Positions 7,339 to 17,223 are shown, numbered from the stretch's first letter. The stretch: DNA of 64,000 nucleotides from JAGBWK01 sp964462445 (GCA_964462445.1 CAYWXG010000001.1:1-64000), one strand, 5' to 3'. Notes: generated by a model from the sequence alone, not told the origin. Translations and numbers: made by a program.

Positions 7339-9256
7339 CAAGGAGTTGACCTACGTGCAACCGGTCGATATGCCGACCCCGTTGCTTGACAGCATATCTT
7401 CGCCGGCAGATTTGCGACGTATGTCGATGGAAGAGTTGCCGCAGTTGTGTGGGGAGCTGCGTCATTTCCTAATCCATAATCTATCGGGAAATCCGGGGCA
7501 TTTTGCTTCGTCGATGGGCGCTGTGGAATTAACCGTAGCGCTTCATTATGTGTTTGATACACCATATGATCGAATAGTATGGGACGTAGGACATCAAGCA
7601 TATGCACACAAGATATTGACAGGTCGCCGTGAGCGATTTGCCGAAAATCGAAAGATGGGCGGATTGAGTGGATTTCCTAACCCGGCAGAGAGTGAGTATG
7701 ATACGTTTATAGCAGGTCATGCTTCCAATTCAATATCAGCAGCATTGGGAATGTCGGTGGCATCTGAACTTAAAGAAGAGTCGCCGTTGCGCAAAGTTGT
7801 TGCAGTGATTGGAGATGCCTCAATATCGGGCGGTCTTGCGTTTGAGGGAGTAAATAATGCTGCCAATACGCCGAATGATTTGCTTATTATACTCAATGAT
7901 AACGATATGTCGATAGATCGCAATGTGGGTTCGTTGAATTCCTATCTTGCACATCTGACGACATCGCCGGCCTATAATGCATTTCGCTATAAAGTGTACA
8001 AGACTCTACGCAAGATGCACCTTGTAAGTGAGCGTCGTCGTGGGTCGATATTGAGGTTCAACAACTCACTAAAATCGCTCATTACGAAGCAACAAAATAT
8101 TTTTGAGGGATTGAATATCCGATATTTCGGACCCTTTGACGGTCATGATATCAAGCGAGTGGTCGGAGTGCTCAAAGATATAAAGAACATCAAAGGGCCA
8201 AAGATGCTTCATTTGCGCACGGTCAAAGGGAAGGGATACATGCCGGCGGAGGCCGACCCGGCAACGTGGCATGCTCCGGGCCGATTCAATCCTCTGACCG
8301 GTGAGATTATAAAAAAGGCTTCACCTCATCCTCCTAAATATCAAGAGGTTTTTGGGAAGACATTGGTAGAATTAGCTAAGACCGATGATCGAGTAGTAGG
8401 AATAACCGCAGCTATGCCATCAGGGACTTCAATAAGTGAACTGCAAGCAGTTTTCCCAGAGCGAACATTTGATGTGGGAATATCTGAAGGGCATGCGATG
8501 ACATTTGCCGGAGGGCTTGCCAAAGATGGAATGCGTCCCTTTGTAGCAATATATTCATCATTTTTGCAACGAGCTTACGATAATATTATTCATGATGTTG
8601 CAATCGGAGGGCTTCCGGTGGTAATTTGTATTGATAGAGCCGGCTTGGTTGGGGAAGATGGAGTGACTCATCATGGACTATACGATATGAGTTATCTTAA
8701 TCCTATACCGGGTATTGTAATATCCTCGCCATCTGATGAGATGATGTTGCGAAATTTGATGTATACTGCTTTAAGGCATAATGATGGACCGTTTGCGATC
8801 CGTTATCCGCGAGGTGAAGGTAGAAATATTGAATGGCGCAATGAACCGGAGCAATTGCCGATAGGACGAGGTCGCATAGTAGCAGATGGAAAAGATGTTG
8901 TGGTATTATCGATAGGACCGATAGCCCATGAGGTGACAAAAGCGATAGAGAACTTGGCACGGCAAAACATCAGTGTAGCGCATTACGATATGATATTTCT
9001 AAAGCCTATCGATGAGGAACTTTTGAAAAAAGCAGCTGAGAAAGATTGCTTGATAGTGACAGTGGAAGATGGTACAAAAATTGGCGGACTCGGAACGACT
9101 GTAGAGCGGTGGCTTGTAGAAAATGGGTATAATCGCAAGGTTGTGACAGTTGGAGTTCCCGATAAGTTCGTGGCACAAGGAACACCGATGCAACTTTATA
9201 AACAGTGTGGCATGGATGCCGAGAGTATCTATGATATTATTATCAAAAGCCTATGA
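7316..9256 (+). CDS. dxs: 1-deoxy-D-xylulose-5-phosphate synthase
   Basis: Makes DXP from pyruvate and glyceraldehyde 3-phosphate, the first step of the MEP isoprenoid pathway; cytoplasmic, TPP and Mg dependent. The 646 residues match the family length. Visible signatures are VWDVGHQAYAHKILTGRR (H93 region), the TPP motif VIGDASISGGLAFEGVNN (166-181) with ILNDNDMSI (191-200), the DRAG segment ICIDRAGLVGEDGVTHHG, and RYPRGEG. The TPP motif reads G-D-A where most homologues have G-D-G. The ATG at 7316 lies inside the preceding small gene. The stop codon overlaps the trkA start (ATGA), so dxs, trkA and probably trkH form one operon. Confidence 0.97.
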   Translation: MVKRKENDKELTYVQPVDMPTPLLDSISSPADLRRMSMEELPQLCGELRHFLIHNLSGNPGHFASSMGAVELTVALHYVFDTPYDRIVWDVGHQAYAHKILTGRRERFAENRKMGGLSGFPNPAESEYDTFIAGHASNSISAALGMSVASELKEESPLRKVVAVIGDASISGGLAFEGVNNAANTPNDLLIILNDNDMSIDRNVGSLNSYLAHLTTSPAYNAFRYKVYKTLRKMHLVSERRRGSILRFNNSLKSLITKQQNIFEGLNIRYFGPFDGHDIKRVVGVLKDIKNIKGPKMLHLRTVKGKGYMPAEADPATWHAPGRFNPLTGEIIKKASPHPPKYQEVFGKTLVELAKTDDRVVGITAAMPSGTSISELQAVFPERTFDVGISEGHAMTFAGGLAKDGMRPFVAIYSSFLQRAYDNIIHDVAIGGLPVVICIDRAGLVGEDGVTHHGLYDMSYLNPIPGIVISSPSDEMMLRNLMYTALRHNDGPFAIRYPRGEGRNIEWRNEPEQLPIGRGRIVADGKDVVVLSIGPIAHEVTKAIENLARQNISVAHYDMIFLKPIDEELLKKAAEKDCLIVTVEDGTKIGGLGTTVERWLVENGYNRKVVTVGVPDKFVAQGTPMQLYKQCGMDAESIYDIIIKSL

Positions 9257-10587
9257 ATATAGTAATAGCGGGAGCAGGAGAAGTCGGGCAACATATAGCG
9301 AAATTGCTATCCTCGGAGGAACAAGATATTGTTCTGATAGATACTGATGATGCCAAACTTGAGCATATAGATGCCAACTACAATCTAATGACTCGCAAAG
9401 GGAGCCCGACTTCGTTTAAGACCTTAAAGGAATCCGGAGTCGAAGATGCCGATTTATTTGTGGCAGTGACACCGTCGGAAGATAAGAATTTAACTGCGTG
9501 TGTAATAGCCAAAGGATTGGGCGCGAGACGCACAGTCGCTCGAATTGATAATTATGAATATTTGAGTCAGGAAAATCGGGAGTTTTTCTTGCGCCATGGT
9601 ATTAATGATTTGATTTATCCGGAGCAACTTGCGGCATTGGAAATCAAGACGGCATTGAAGCACTCGTGGGTGCGCCAATGGTTTGAACTTCAAAATGGCG
9701 AATTGGTGTTGATAGGAGTTAAGGTGTATGACAATGCGTCGATTATAGGTTCGAAGTTGCGCGATGTGTCATTTCGCCACCAAGATTTGCATATCTGTGC
9801 CATAACTCGTCGACATGAAACAATAATTCCCGGAGGAGATGATGAAATTCTTGCCGGAGACATTATATTCGTTACTACCACGCCGGATTACGTTGACAAT
9901 TTGCGACAAGTGTGTGGCAAAGATGATCACAAAGTTCACGATATAATGATAATGGGAGGTTCGCGCATCGCTGTCAGGTTGGTGTCGATGCTTGGTCCGG
10001 AATACCGCATAAAGATAATAGAGAATAATCGCGAAGTGTGTCGTCGATTGCCGGAATTGTGTCCAAACTGCGAGATTATCTATGGTGATGCTCGCGACAA
10101 TGATATCCTGCTTGATGAGGGGATTGAGGATATGGACGCATTTATTGCGTTGACCGATAGTTCTGAAACTAATATACTTGCCGGCTTGTCGGCTAAGGAA
10201 TTTGGCGTTAAGAAGACGATAGCTGAAGTTGAGAATATTCAATTTATATCGGAAGCTGAGGGCTTGAATATCGGTACGATTATTAATAAGAAGCTCCTTG
10301 CATCGAGTAAAATATTCCAGATATTGCTTGCTGCGGATTCTGAATCGTCGAAATTCCTCTCACTTGCCGATGCAGAGGTTGCCGAACTTGAGGTTAAACT
10401 CGGCGCTAAGATAACACGTTCAGCTGTAAAAGATTTGAAATTGTCGCGAGATATGACAATTGGAGGCCTTGTGCGCGATGGACGCGGAATGCTTGTAACA
10501 GGAACTACGGTAATAGAACCGGGGGATAGGGTTGTGGTGTTCTGCTTGTCGGGAGTAATACATAAAATAGAAAAGCTTTTTGGATAA
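9253..10587 (+). CDS. trkA: Trk potassium uptake system, NAD-binding subunit
   Basis: Peripheral cytoplasmic regulator that gates the TrkH channel in response to nucleotides. The 444 residues hold two RCK units: a first Rossmann domain starting MNIVIAGAGEVGQHIAKLL, an RCK_C domain, a second nucleotide-binding domain starting IMIMGGSRIAVRLV, and a final RCK_C ending in GDRVVVFCL. The first glycine motif G-A-G-E-V-G is intact, while the second (G-G-S-R-I-A) is changed as in other TrkA proteins. It overlaps dxs by 4 bases and precedes trkH by 50 bases, so channel and regulator are made together. Confidence 0.95.
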   Translation: MNIVIAGAGEVGQHIAKLLSSEEQDIVLIDTDDAKLEHIDANYNLMTRKGSPTSFKTLKESGVEDADLFVAVTPSEDKNLTACVIAKGLGARRTVARIDNYEYLSQENREFFLRHGINDLIYPEQLAALEIKTALKHSWVRQWFELQNGELVLIGVKVYDNASIIGSKLRDVSFRHQDLHICAITRRHETIIPGGDDEILAGDIIFVTTTPDYVDNLRQVCGKDDHKVHDIMIMGGSRIAVRLVSMLGPEYRIKIIENNREVCRRLPELCPNCEIIYGDARDNDILLDEGIEDMDAFIALTDSSETNILAGLSAKEFGVKKTIAEVENIQFISEAEGLNIGTIINKKLLASSKIFQILLAADSESSKFLSLADAEVAELEVKLGAKITRSAVKDLKLSRDMTIGGLVRDGRGMLVTGTTVIEPGDRVVVFCLSGVIHKIEKLFG

Positions 10588-10637
10588 GAGAAATAGCTTG
10601 TTAGAATAATCGGATATAGACTGCAAATAACGAAGAA

Positions 10638-12122
10638 ATGGAACTATACGCATCAATACGTCAAAAACATCGACTGAATTTGAATGTCAAGGAGTTGGTG
10701 CGTATTATCGGATATCTCGTGATGGTAGAGGCTACATTTATGCTTATGCCATTCATCTATTCGTTGTTGACTTCGAGCAGCGATGCCCTGTCGTTTGGGG
10801 TGTCAATAGGAATCTGTGTGATAGTAGGAACTGCAATCTTATTGAGTGTACATCCTCGTGAGCGAGGATTGGGGAAGCGTGATGGCGTTTTATTGACCAC
10901 TCTTGTGTGGGTGATATTCTCTCTCTTTGGCATGCTGCCGTTCGTAATTAGCGATATGAATCTGAATTTTGCGGAGGCATTTTTTGAGGCGATTTCCGGC
11001 TTTACAACTACCGGAGCATCGGTGGTAGAGAATGTCGAGGATGTGCCCCGCGGTATACAATTATGGCGATGTGTAATGCAATGGCTTGGTGGTATCGGTA
11101 TAATTATCTTTACCGTGGCATTGTTGCCGATATTTAATTCTTCGGGAGGTATGCAGATGTTTAATGCAGAAGTTACCGGAGTCACACACGATAAATTGTT
11201 GCCGCGAATCAATCAAACTGCAAAAAGATTTTGGGTGATATATTGCGTGCTGACTATAGTGCTCGGAGTAATATTATGGATAAGCCCTTTGCCAGCCTAT
11301 GAAGCTGTGTGCCAGTCGCTTTCAACAGTATCGACCGGAGGGTTTACGACATGCACTGATGCAACCGAAGCATGGGGCTCAATGTCGGTGAGAATCCCCA
11401 TTATAGTCTTCATGTTTCTCGGAGGAGTCAATTTTGTATTGATTTACCGAGCGTCGCTTGGACAGATGAGAAAGGTGTGGAGCGACATAAATTTTCGAAG
11501 TTATGTAGTAGCGATTGCGTTGGCTACACTCTTTGTCATGTCTGTGCTGCTGATTGGTGGCGAGCGAGGCATTGAGACCGTTGTGGTTGAACCATTATTC
11601 CAAGTTGTGTCAATGATAACATCAACGGGATATACTGTAGATAATTTGTCGACATGGGGAGAAGTTGTAGCTCCGGTGTTGTTGCTGCTTATGATGATGG
11701 GAGCATGTGCGGGCTCGACATCTGGAGGTGTTAAGATTGACCGCATAGTGTTTATGTGCAAAAATGCGCGTAACGAATTTAAGAAGATAATACACCCCAA
11801 TCGTTATTATCCGTTGACTGTCAATGGAATGGTAAAGCCCCCGGAGTTGGTGAATAAGGTTGCAGCATTTTTCTTGTTCTACGTGATGATACTTGTGCTT
11901 GGAGGTGTGGCTCTCGCATTGATGGGAATGCCATTGAAGGATGCGTATTTCTCTACAATATCCTGCATTGGCAATATAGGACTTGGTATGGGGGTTACAG
12001 AGCAGTCGTATGCAGCGGTGCCTGATGCCGGGAAGATGGTGTTGTCGTTTATAATGCTCGTAGGACGATTGGAGATATTTACAGTAATTGTGTTGTTTTC
12101 GCGTCATTTTTGGCGAAGATGA
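10638..12122 (+). CDS. trkH: Trk potassium uptake system, channel subunit
   Basis: Inner-membrane K+ translocating subunit of the Trk/Ktr superfamily. The 494 residues contain many hydrophobic helices and the repeated pore-loop signatures, including EAISGFTTTGASVVENV, SLSTVSTGGFTTC, MITSTGYTVDNLSTWG and STISCIGNIGLGMG. The glycine in each loop forms the K+ filter. MLVGRLEIFTVIVLF near the end is typical. It follows trkA by 50 bases, and the pair should work as one uptake system. No terminator was seen downstream. Confidence 0.95.
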   Translation: MELYASIRQKHRLNLNVKELVRIIGYLVMVEATFMLMPFIYSLLTSSSDALSFGVSIGICVIVGTAILLSVHPRERGLGKRDGVLLTTLVWVIFSLFGMLPFVISDMNLNFAEAFFEAISGFTTTGASVVENVEDVPRGIQLWRCVMQWLGGIGIIIFTVALLPIFNSSGGMQMFNAEVTGVTHDKLLPRINQTAKRFWVIYCVLTIVLGVILWISPLPAYEAVCQSLSTVSTGGFTTCTDATEAWGSMSVRIPIIVFMFLGGVNFVLIYRASLGQMRKVWSDINFRSYVVAIALATLFVMSVLLIGGERGIETVVVEPLFQVVSMITSTGYTVDNLSTWGEVVAPVLLLLMMMGACAGSTSGGVKIDRIVFMCKNARNEFKKIIHPNRYYPLTVNGMVKPPELVNKVAAFFLFYVMILVLGGVALALMGMPLKDAYFSTISCIGNIGLGMGVTEQSYAAVPDAGKMVLSFIMLVGRLEIFTVIVLFSRHFWRR

Positions 12123-12169
12123 AAAGAATGTAATTTTATCGAAAAAAATCGTATATCTAAAAATTTTAT

Positions 12170-12177
12170 TATATTTG
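12170..12177 (+). promoter_or_regulatory. Putative -7 element of the PHP phosphatase gene
   Basis: TATATTTG fits TAnnTTTG and lies 36 bases before the GTG start at 12214. No TTTG is found at the expected distance upstream. Confidence 0.4.
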
Positions 12178-12213
12178 CGTAGAAAAATATAACCATTTCA
12201 AACGTATAATTTC

Positions 12214-12969
12214 GTGTTCAAATTTTTTAGTAAACAGTCAGAAGAAGCGGCAAAATTGTTTTTCAAGACCGATATTCATAGTCATGTAGTTCCGGGCATT
12301 GATGATGGTTCGCCATCGGTAGAGCGTTCATTGGAGCTAATCGCGCGAATGAAAAATTGGGGGCTTGAGAAGTTGATTGTGACCCCACATGTCACTCAAG
12401 ATACGTTTGAAAATACGCCGGAAATTATTAGTGAAGCGTATGGAAGGTTGCAAGCAGGGCTACAAGAATCCGGGATAGAAATAGATATGGATTACTCGGC
12501 GGAGTATCGTATCGACGAGATGTTTGTAGAGCAGCTCGAGGGGGGAATTGTACGCCGACTTCATGGAGACTATTTGCTTGTTGAAAATTCATATATTCAA
12601 GAGCCTTACAATATCGATCAAATATTGTTTCAGGTGAGTATGAATGGATACCACCCGATACTTGCTCATCCGGAGCGTTATATGTATTATTACAATAAGC
12701 CGAAGCGCTATGACGAGTTGCATAGCAATGGAATCTTGTTCCAGGTGAATTTGTTGAGTTTAGCCGGCTATTATGGGAAGGAGGCAAAGAAGGTAGCAGA
12801 AATGCTTATCGAAAAGGATTATGTAGATTATCTTGGGACAGATTTACATCGTAGAACGCATGTGGAAGTCATGGAGAAGTATCTACAGTCGAAGGACTAT
12901 CGCCGTCACCGTGAAAAGCTCGAAGGACGCATTAAAAATGATGAAATGCGCGGTCTATCGGAGAAATAG
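12214..12969 (+). CDS. CpsB/YwqE-type PHP-domain tyrosine-protein phosphatase
   Basis: Metal-dependent phosphatase of the PHP superfamily, which in other bacteria dephosphorylates the tyrosine kinase controlling capsule or exopolysaccharide export. The 251 residues show the PHP metal ligands in order: FKTDIHSHVVPGIDDG (about 17-32), IVTPHV, an E in LLVENSY, ILAHPERY, and YLGTDLHRR. The start is GTG at 12214, giving MFKFFSK; no better ATG fits. No tyrosine kinase (Wzc type) or capsule export gene is adjacent, so it would act on a partner elsewhere. It converges on the DMT transporter gene with 49 bases between them. Confidence 0.85.
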   Translation: MFKFFSKQSEEAAKLFFKTDIHSHVVPGIDDGSPSVERSLELIARMKNWGLEKLIVTPHVTQDTFENTPEIISEAYGRLQAGLQESGIEIDMDYSAEYRIDEMFVEQLEGGIVRRLHGDYLLVENSYIQEPYNIDQILFQVSMNGYHPILAHPERYMYYYNKPKRYDELHSNGILFQVNLLSLAGYYGKEAKKVAEMLIEKDYVDYLGTDLHRRTHVEVMEKYLQSKDYRRHREKLEGRIKNDEMRGLSEK

Positions 12970-13018
12970 CCGACGCATCGTTGCAATTAAAGAAAATTGG
13001 ATGGCGGTAAATGGGGAT

Positions 13019-13903
13019 TTATAGCCCTGAACCAATTACAAGCAGGGCAAGGCTTATCATTAGCAAAACCAAATCGAATATTTTTGATTTCACATTCTTC
13101 TCGCGGAGAATCATCACTCCATAGAGGAACGGGATTATTACGCTCCCACGTCGAATCATGGAAACAATTGATACCATCGAGCCGTCGATTGAGAGGGAAT
13201 GAAAGTAGGCAAGGTCGGCAATCGTGAGGAATAGCGCAATGCAGGGTATAGTCCATCGCCATTGGAATTTATCGGCAGAGCCATTTTGACGGCGCATCAA
13301 TGCTAAGAGCAGGATGCTCATTATGAAGCATTGGTAAAGGGAATACCAAGCTTGAACCTCGAGTGGGAGGTAGTTTTGAAGAAGATACTTGTCGAAAAGC
13401 GCGCTGACCGCACCGAGAATCATCGCTCCAATCGACATCCACAGCCATCGTGAATTTCGCAACGAGAACCCTTCTTTAGCTCCGATACGAGAGATGAAGT
13501 AGAGGGAAGCAAAACCGATAATAATGCCAATCCATTGAATGATGTTGAGGCGTTCGCCAAAGAGGCAAAGAGCTCCCACGAGTACGATTACCGGTCGGGT
13601 AGCGTTAATCGGCCCTTGAATGGTGAGCGGAAGGTGTTTGATAGCAAAATAGCCCAAAATCCAAGATGATAATACAATTATTGCTTTGATAAAGATGAGG
13701 CAGTGACCATAGAGAGTGTCCCCCAATCCGAAATGACCCGAGGAGAGGTTGGAAATAATGACCGGCGAAAGGTATAAAGCGCCAAAGATGGTGTTGAGAA
13801 GTAGCACCATCAAAACATTGTTACTCTTTACTGATAATTTTTTAAATATGTCGTAGACGCCAAGGCATGTGGCTGAAAGTAGAGCCGGTAAAATCCATTC
13901 CAT
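13019..13903 (-). CDS. EamA/DMT-family transporter
   Basis: 294 residues with about ten hydrophobic helices in two similar halves, the layout of the drug/metabolite transporter superfamily. LPALLSATCLGVYDIFKKL opens the first EamA domain; FAIKHLPLTIQGPINATRPV and VSMIRRGSVIIPFLYGVMIL are the typical ends of each half. The substrate cannot be told from sequence; relatives export amino acids, metabolites or sugars. The gene follows a GNAT acetyltransferase by 8 bases, so the two are probably co-transcribed, which fits a modify-and-export pair, though that is inference. Confidence 0.85.
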   Translation of the reverse strand: MEWILPALLSATCLGVYDIFKKLSVKSNNVLMVLLLNTIFGALYLSPVIISNLSSGHFGLGDTLYGHCLIFIKAIIVLSSWILGYFAIKHLPLTIQGPINATRPVIVLVGALCLFGERLNIIQWIGIIIGFASLYFISRIGAKEGFSLRNSRWLWMSIGAMILGAVSALFDKYLLQNYLPLEVQAWYSLYQCFIMSILLLALMRRQNGSADKFQWRWTIPCIALFLTIADLAYFHSLSIDGSMVSIVSMIRRGSVIIPFLYGVMILREKNVKSKIFDLVLLMISLALLVIGSGL

Positions 13904-13911
13904 AGGCTATA

Positions 13912-14457
13912 TCAAGCTTCAGAAACGTTGTATACTACGCGATGAAGCAAAAGAGATGCCTTTGAGGGGGAAATGTTAGGGTCGGTCGACATCAGCCATA
14001 GATGCACCGGGGGGAGATAAGAGTCGTAGGGAGGTTGAACATAGCTTCGGTCGATAACGTGAAATCCAAGACGTTGATACACGCTGACTCGACGCGCAGC
14101 TTGTGGGGATAGGTGCTCCGGCTCAACTTCCAAAAGAATGGGGCGCGGGGAGCATTGACGCTGCAAAATGCGAATTGCCGCGCTACCAATTCCTTGGCTA
14201 CGCATAGTGGGGTCAATTACGAAATGCTCTACATATAGAAAATTATCGAAGTTCCAAGTAGTAATAATGCCGCCGAGACGTTGACCGAGGAAAATGCCGG
14301 TGAGATTGAGCTTGCCATCGCAACGGGAAAGAATTTTATCCCAAGGGCGTTGCTCGGCAGGGGGAAATGCATCTAAATATATTTCTTTAGCGATGTTGAG
14401 GTCGCTGTCGGTAACGATAGGGGCGAGAGTTATTTTAGATTCTTCGATTGTAGTCAT
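13912..14457 (-). CDS. GNAT-family N-acetyltransferase
   Basis: 181 residues with the GNAT fold. The acetyl-CoA loop is visible as DPTMRSQGIGSAAIRIL (Q/R-x-x-G-x-A-type motif, about residues 82-98), preceded by the beta strand FLYVEHFVI and followed by PILLEVEPE and VYQRLGFHVID. The first residues include IAKEIYLDAFPPAEQRPWD, a pattern common in small-molecule acetyltransferases. It transfers acetyl groups from acetyl-CoA to an unknown amine. It lies 27 bases after the repeat-containing membrane protein and 8 bases before the DMT transporter. Confidence 0.85.
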   Translation of the reverse strand: MTTIEESKITLAPIVTDSDLNIAKEIYLDAFPPAEQRPWDKILSRCDGKLNLTGIFLGQRLGGIITTWNFDNFLYVEHFVIDPTMRSQGIGSAAIRILQRQCSPRPILLEVEPEHLSPQAARRVSVYQRLGFHVIDRSYVQPPYDSYLPPVHLWLMSTDPNISPSKASLLLHRVVYNVSEA

Positions 14458-14484
14458 TTCGTTTTACAGATGAAAAAATTGAGG

Positions 14485-15711
14485 TTATGCTTGTGGCGGA
14501 TTGTTTTGGCGATAGGATAGTACAAGCGTAGCTGCACGAACATATCCGTCGTAGTAAGCATTGGGATTGTTGACAATGCCAAGTAATTCCTCGGTTTCAA
14601 GTGCATTAATTTCGTTGACAAAAGCCGGAGCTTCGCGGTTGAAAAGTTCCATTGACGCAGCATCGAGCACTTCATAGGCAAAGTCTTGAATATTGTCGTG
14701 AACGATGCTTAGAAGTTGCTCGTCGGAGTAGTCCTTAATCATTTCCCAAGCCTGGCGTTTGGTGAGTATTTTAGCAGCTTCATCAACAAAGGCTTTGTTG
14801 GTGTAGAGAGTAGGATTATTTACCACATTGTTAAGCTCCTGATCGCTCATGCCCATAAGGAGATTGCGCTGAGCGTCGGTAATTCCGTTAGATTGTTGAG
14901 CCGGTTGTGGCGCAGGATTATAGTTTTGAGGTGTGGGTGGCACCGGCGGAGTAGGGGGCACAGCAGAAATTTCTTTTGCATATATCTGAGGAGTTGGCTG
15001 TTCGATGTATGCGGGCTGCGAAGTGTATGAGTCGTTTTCAGACTCTTGGTAGCCTTTCTCAATTTCACGAGCATCGGATATTGCACCCCACCAACCATTT
15101 ACGCATAAAAGGATAAGTAAAAAAAGTAGAATGGCGGTAATGATAATTGCCGTATCGGTGTTAGAAGAGTATCCGTAATAGCCGTAGCTTCGTTTTATGA
15201 AAATTTTGAAAATCAACAGCATGATTAACGGGAAAACGGAAAGGAGAAAATACCCGTAAGATGCTCTTCCTAGAGCATGAAGAGATTTTACTGCCATTAA
15301 TGTTCCAATTGCGAGAGGGAGATTGACAACGATTGTGATTAGTAAAATTATAAAGAAAGCATCAACATCGCCATTCCCAAAACGTATGAACTTAGCTATT
15401 AAATCAGGTTCGATAACAGCGATTATTTGCAGAATGCCACCAATGATAATCCCCGGAATACAAAGAGCCAATCCTCCGGTTGAAACATTTAACTTTTTTG
15501 CATTATTTAAAGCACCAATGATGCATACTGCCCAGACAATGCATCCGATAAATTGTAATATTATTATTGCTATTCCAAGGCTTTCGCTTCCGCCTTTGAA
15601 AATTTCGAAAATAGCTAATAGCATAATAACTGCAATCGGGAGCATGGCGAGGGAGGCTCCGAAAGCTGCACCTGTAAGATTGCCGCTGATTTTTGGCGTG
15701 GTTTGGTTCAT
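14485..15711 (-). CDS. Multi-pass membrane protein with C-terminal helical repeats
   Basis: 408 residues, family not recognised. The first 215 or so residues hold about six hydrophobic helices. A Pro/Gln-rich linker (VPPTPPVPPTPQNYNPAPQP) follows, then a soluble C-terminal region of about 120 residues with three related units of 30-35 residues, each with a core like MSDQELNNVVNNPTLY, YSDEQLLSIVHDN or LETEELLGIVNNPNAYY followed by an Ala-rich helix and an R or N-R end. This suggests a membrane anchor joined to an interaction module. It lies between cstA (12 bases) and the GNAT gene (27 bases), probably one transcript with them. No function is proposed. Confidence 0.7.
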   Translation of the reverse strand: MNQTTPKISGNLTGAAFGASLAMLPIAVIMLLAIFEIFKGGSESLGIAIIILQFIGCIVWAVCIIGALNNAKKLNVSTGGLALCIPGIIIGGILQIIAVIEPDLIAKFIRFGNGDVDAFFIILLITIVVNLPLAIGTLMAVKSLHALGRASYGYFLLSVFPLIMLLIFKIFIKRSYGYYGYSSNTDTAIIITAILLFLLILLCVNGWWGAISDAREIEKGYQESENDSYTSQPAYIEQPTPQIYAKEISAVPPTPPVPPTPQNYNPAPQPAQQSNGITDAQRNLLMGMSDQELNNVVNNPTLYTNKAFVDEAAKILTKRQAWEMIKDYSDEQLLSIVHDNIQDFAYEVLDAASMELFNREAPAFVNEINALETEELLGIVNNPNAYYDGYVRAATLVLSYRQNNPPQA

Positions 15712-15723
15712 GGGATTATAGTT

Positions 15724-17184
15724 TTATGAGTTAAAATTAGATGCTGTTTTAGAAAAAAGGCGATACCAGCGCATGAACATTGCGAGGAATGCTAAAGTGA
15801 TGATGCCCGAAATAATAATTGCCGTGTTGATGGGTAGTCCGACCCCATCCATAGGTTGCCCAAGAGGAGCAAATAGGATGTAGCTGAAGCATACCATAGT
15901 CATGAACATGGCAGGGAATATGGTAATATAGAAATTTTTGCGACGACGTGCGAGGTAGACCGTTATCGCCCACAAAGTGAACACAGAGAGAGTCTGGTTG
16001 CTCCATGCGAAGTATCTCCAAAGCACTGTAAAGTCAATCTGCATCAGTAGAAATGCGATAACAATGATTGGTAGAGTGACTAAAAGGCGTCGCACGATGG
16101 TAGATTGGCTTATAGAGAAAGAGTCGGCAATAATAAGTCGAGCCGAACGCATGGCAGTGTCGCCGGTAGTAATTGGGGCGGCAATAACACCAAGAATAGC
16201 GAGAAGACCGCCAACCGAGCCAAGCCAATTGTGGCAAACTGTATCGACGAGCACTCCGGCTTCATTGTTGTTGGCTGCAAGGAATTTAGCAATGCCCTCA
16301 AATGAACCGCAGAAAGCGACAGCAGCGGCAGCCCAAATCAAAGCAACGATACCTTCCGCTACCATAGCGCCATAGAACACCGGGCGGGCCATTTTTTCGT
16401 TTTTCAAGCAGCGAGCCATCATAGGAGATTGAGTGGCGTGGAAGCCGGAAATAGCACCGCAAGCGATAGATACAAACATCATGGGGAATAGAGGGGCATT
16501 GTCGGGGTTGGCATGTCGATTCGCAAACCCTTCGCTAATGTCGACGGGAATATCAACTCCGCTGAATAGAAGGTAGCCCAAAATGCCGACAGCCATAATG
16601 AGAAGGGCAAAACCGAAAACAGGATATAGCTTGCCGATAAGTTTGTCGATTGGGAGCAGAGTAGCGAGGATGTAATAAATGAAAATGACGACGGTCCAGA
16701 AAGTTACGTCGAGATGTTCAGGAGTGAGATTGGCAAGTAGCCCGGCGGGAGTCGTAACGAAAACCGCAACCACCATAATCAGTAGGAATACGGTGAAGAA
16801 TCCCATTACGGCTTGCACTTTTTTGCCAAGTTCCATCCCCACAATCTGAGGCAATGATTTACCATTGTTTCGGAGCGAAATCATTGCGGAAATAAAGTCG
16901 TGGACAGCGCCGCCGAAAATAGTACCGAGCGCAATCCAAAGGAAAGCCGCCGGCCCATACATAGCCCCCATTATAGCTCCGAAAATAGGACCAATACCAG
17001 CGATATTTAGGAATTGTATAAGGAAAACTTTCCAAGTAGGGAGAGGTACGTAGTCGACGCCGTCGGGGTGTTCTACCGCCGGAGTCAGGCGCTTCGGCTC
17101 GATAGCAAAAATCCGTTCAACAAATAAACCATAAATGAAGTAACCTCCGATTAGAACTGCTAATGCTATTAAAAAAGGAGTCAT
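15724..17184 (-). CDS. cstA: CstA-family carbon starvation protein / peptide-pyruvate transporter type
   Basis: 486 residues, the short form of CstA found in Bacteroidota (the E. coli proteins exceed 700). Signatures include GYFIYGLFVERIF at the N-terminus, IAGIGPIFGAIMGAMYGPAAFLW, GGAVHDFISAMISLRNNGKS, SGFHATQSPMMARCLKNEK and TTGDTAMRSARLIIAD, with about 13 membrane helices. Family members take up peptides or pyruvate when carbon is limiting; the substrate here is unknown. It has its own promoter facing away from the neuC promoter. The three genes downstream on the same strand are close enough to be co-transcribed. Confidence 0.92.
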   Translation of the reverse strand: MTPFLIALAVLIGGYFIYGLFVERIFAIEPKRLTPAVEHPDGVDYVPLPTWKVFLIQFLNIAGIGPIFGAIMGAMYGPAAFLWIALGTIFGGAVHDFISAMISLRNNGKSLPQIVGMELGKKVQAVMGFFTVFLLIMVVAVFVTTPAGLLANLTPEHLDVTFWTVVIFIYYILATLLPIDKLIGKLYPVFGFALLIMAVGILGYLLFSGVDIPVDISEGFANRHANPDNAPLFPMMFVSIACGAISGFHATQSPMMARCLKNEKMARPVFYGAMVAEGIVALIWAAAAVAFCGSFEGIAKFLAANNNEAGVLVDTVCHNWLGSVGGLLAILGVIAAPITTGDTAMRSARLIIADSFSISQSTIVRRLLVTLPIIVIAFLLMQIDFTVLWRYFAWSNQTLSVFTLWAITVYLARRRKNFYITIFPAMFMTMVCFSYILFAPLGQPMDGVGLPINTAIIISGIITLAFLAMFMRWYRLFSKTASNFNS

Positions 17185-17223
17185 GTTATTGACGCGTTAA
17201 TTTGAATGTAATTATAATGATGC

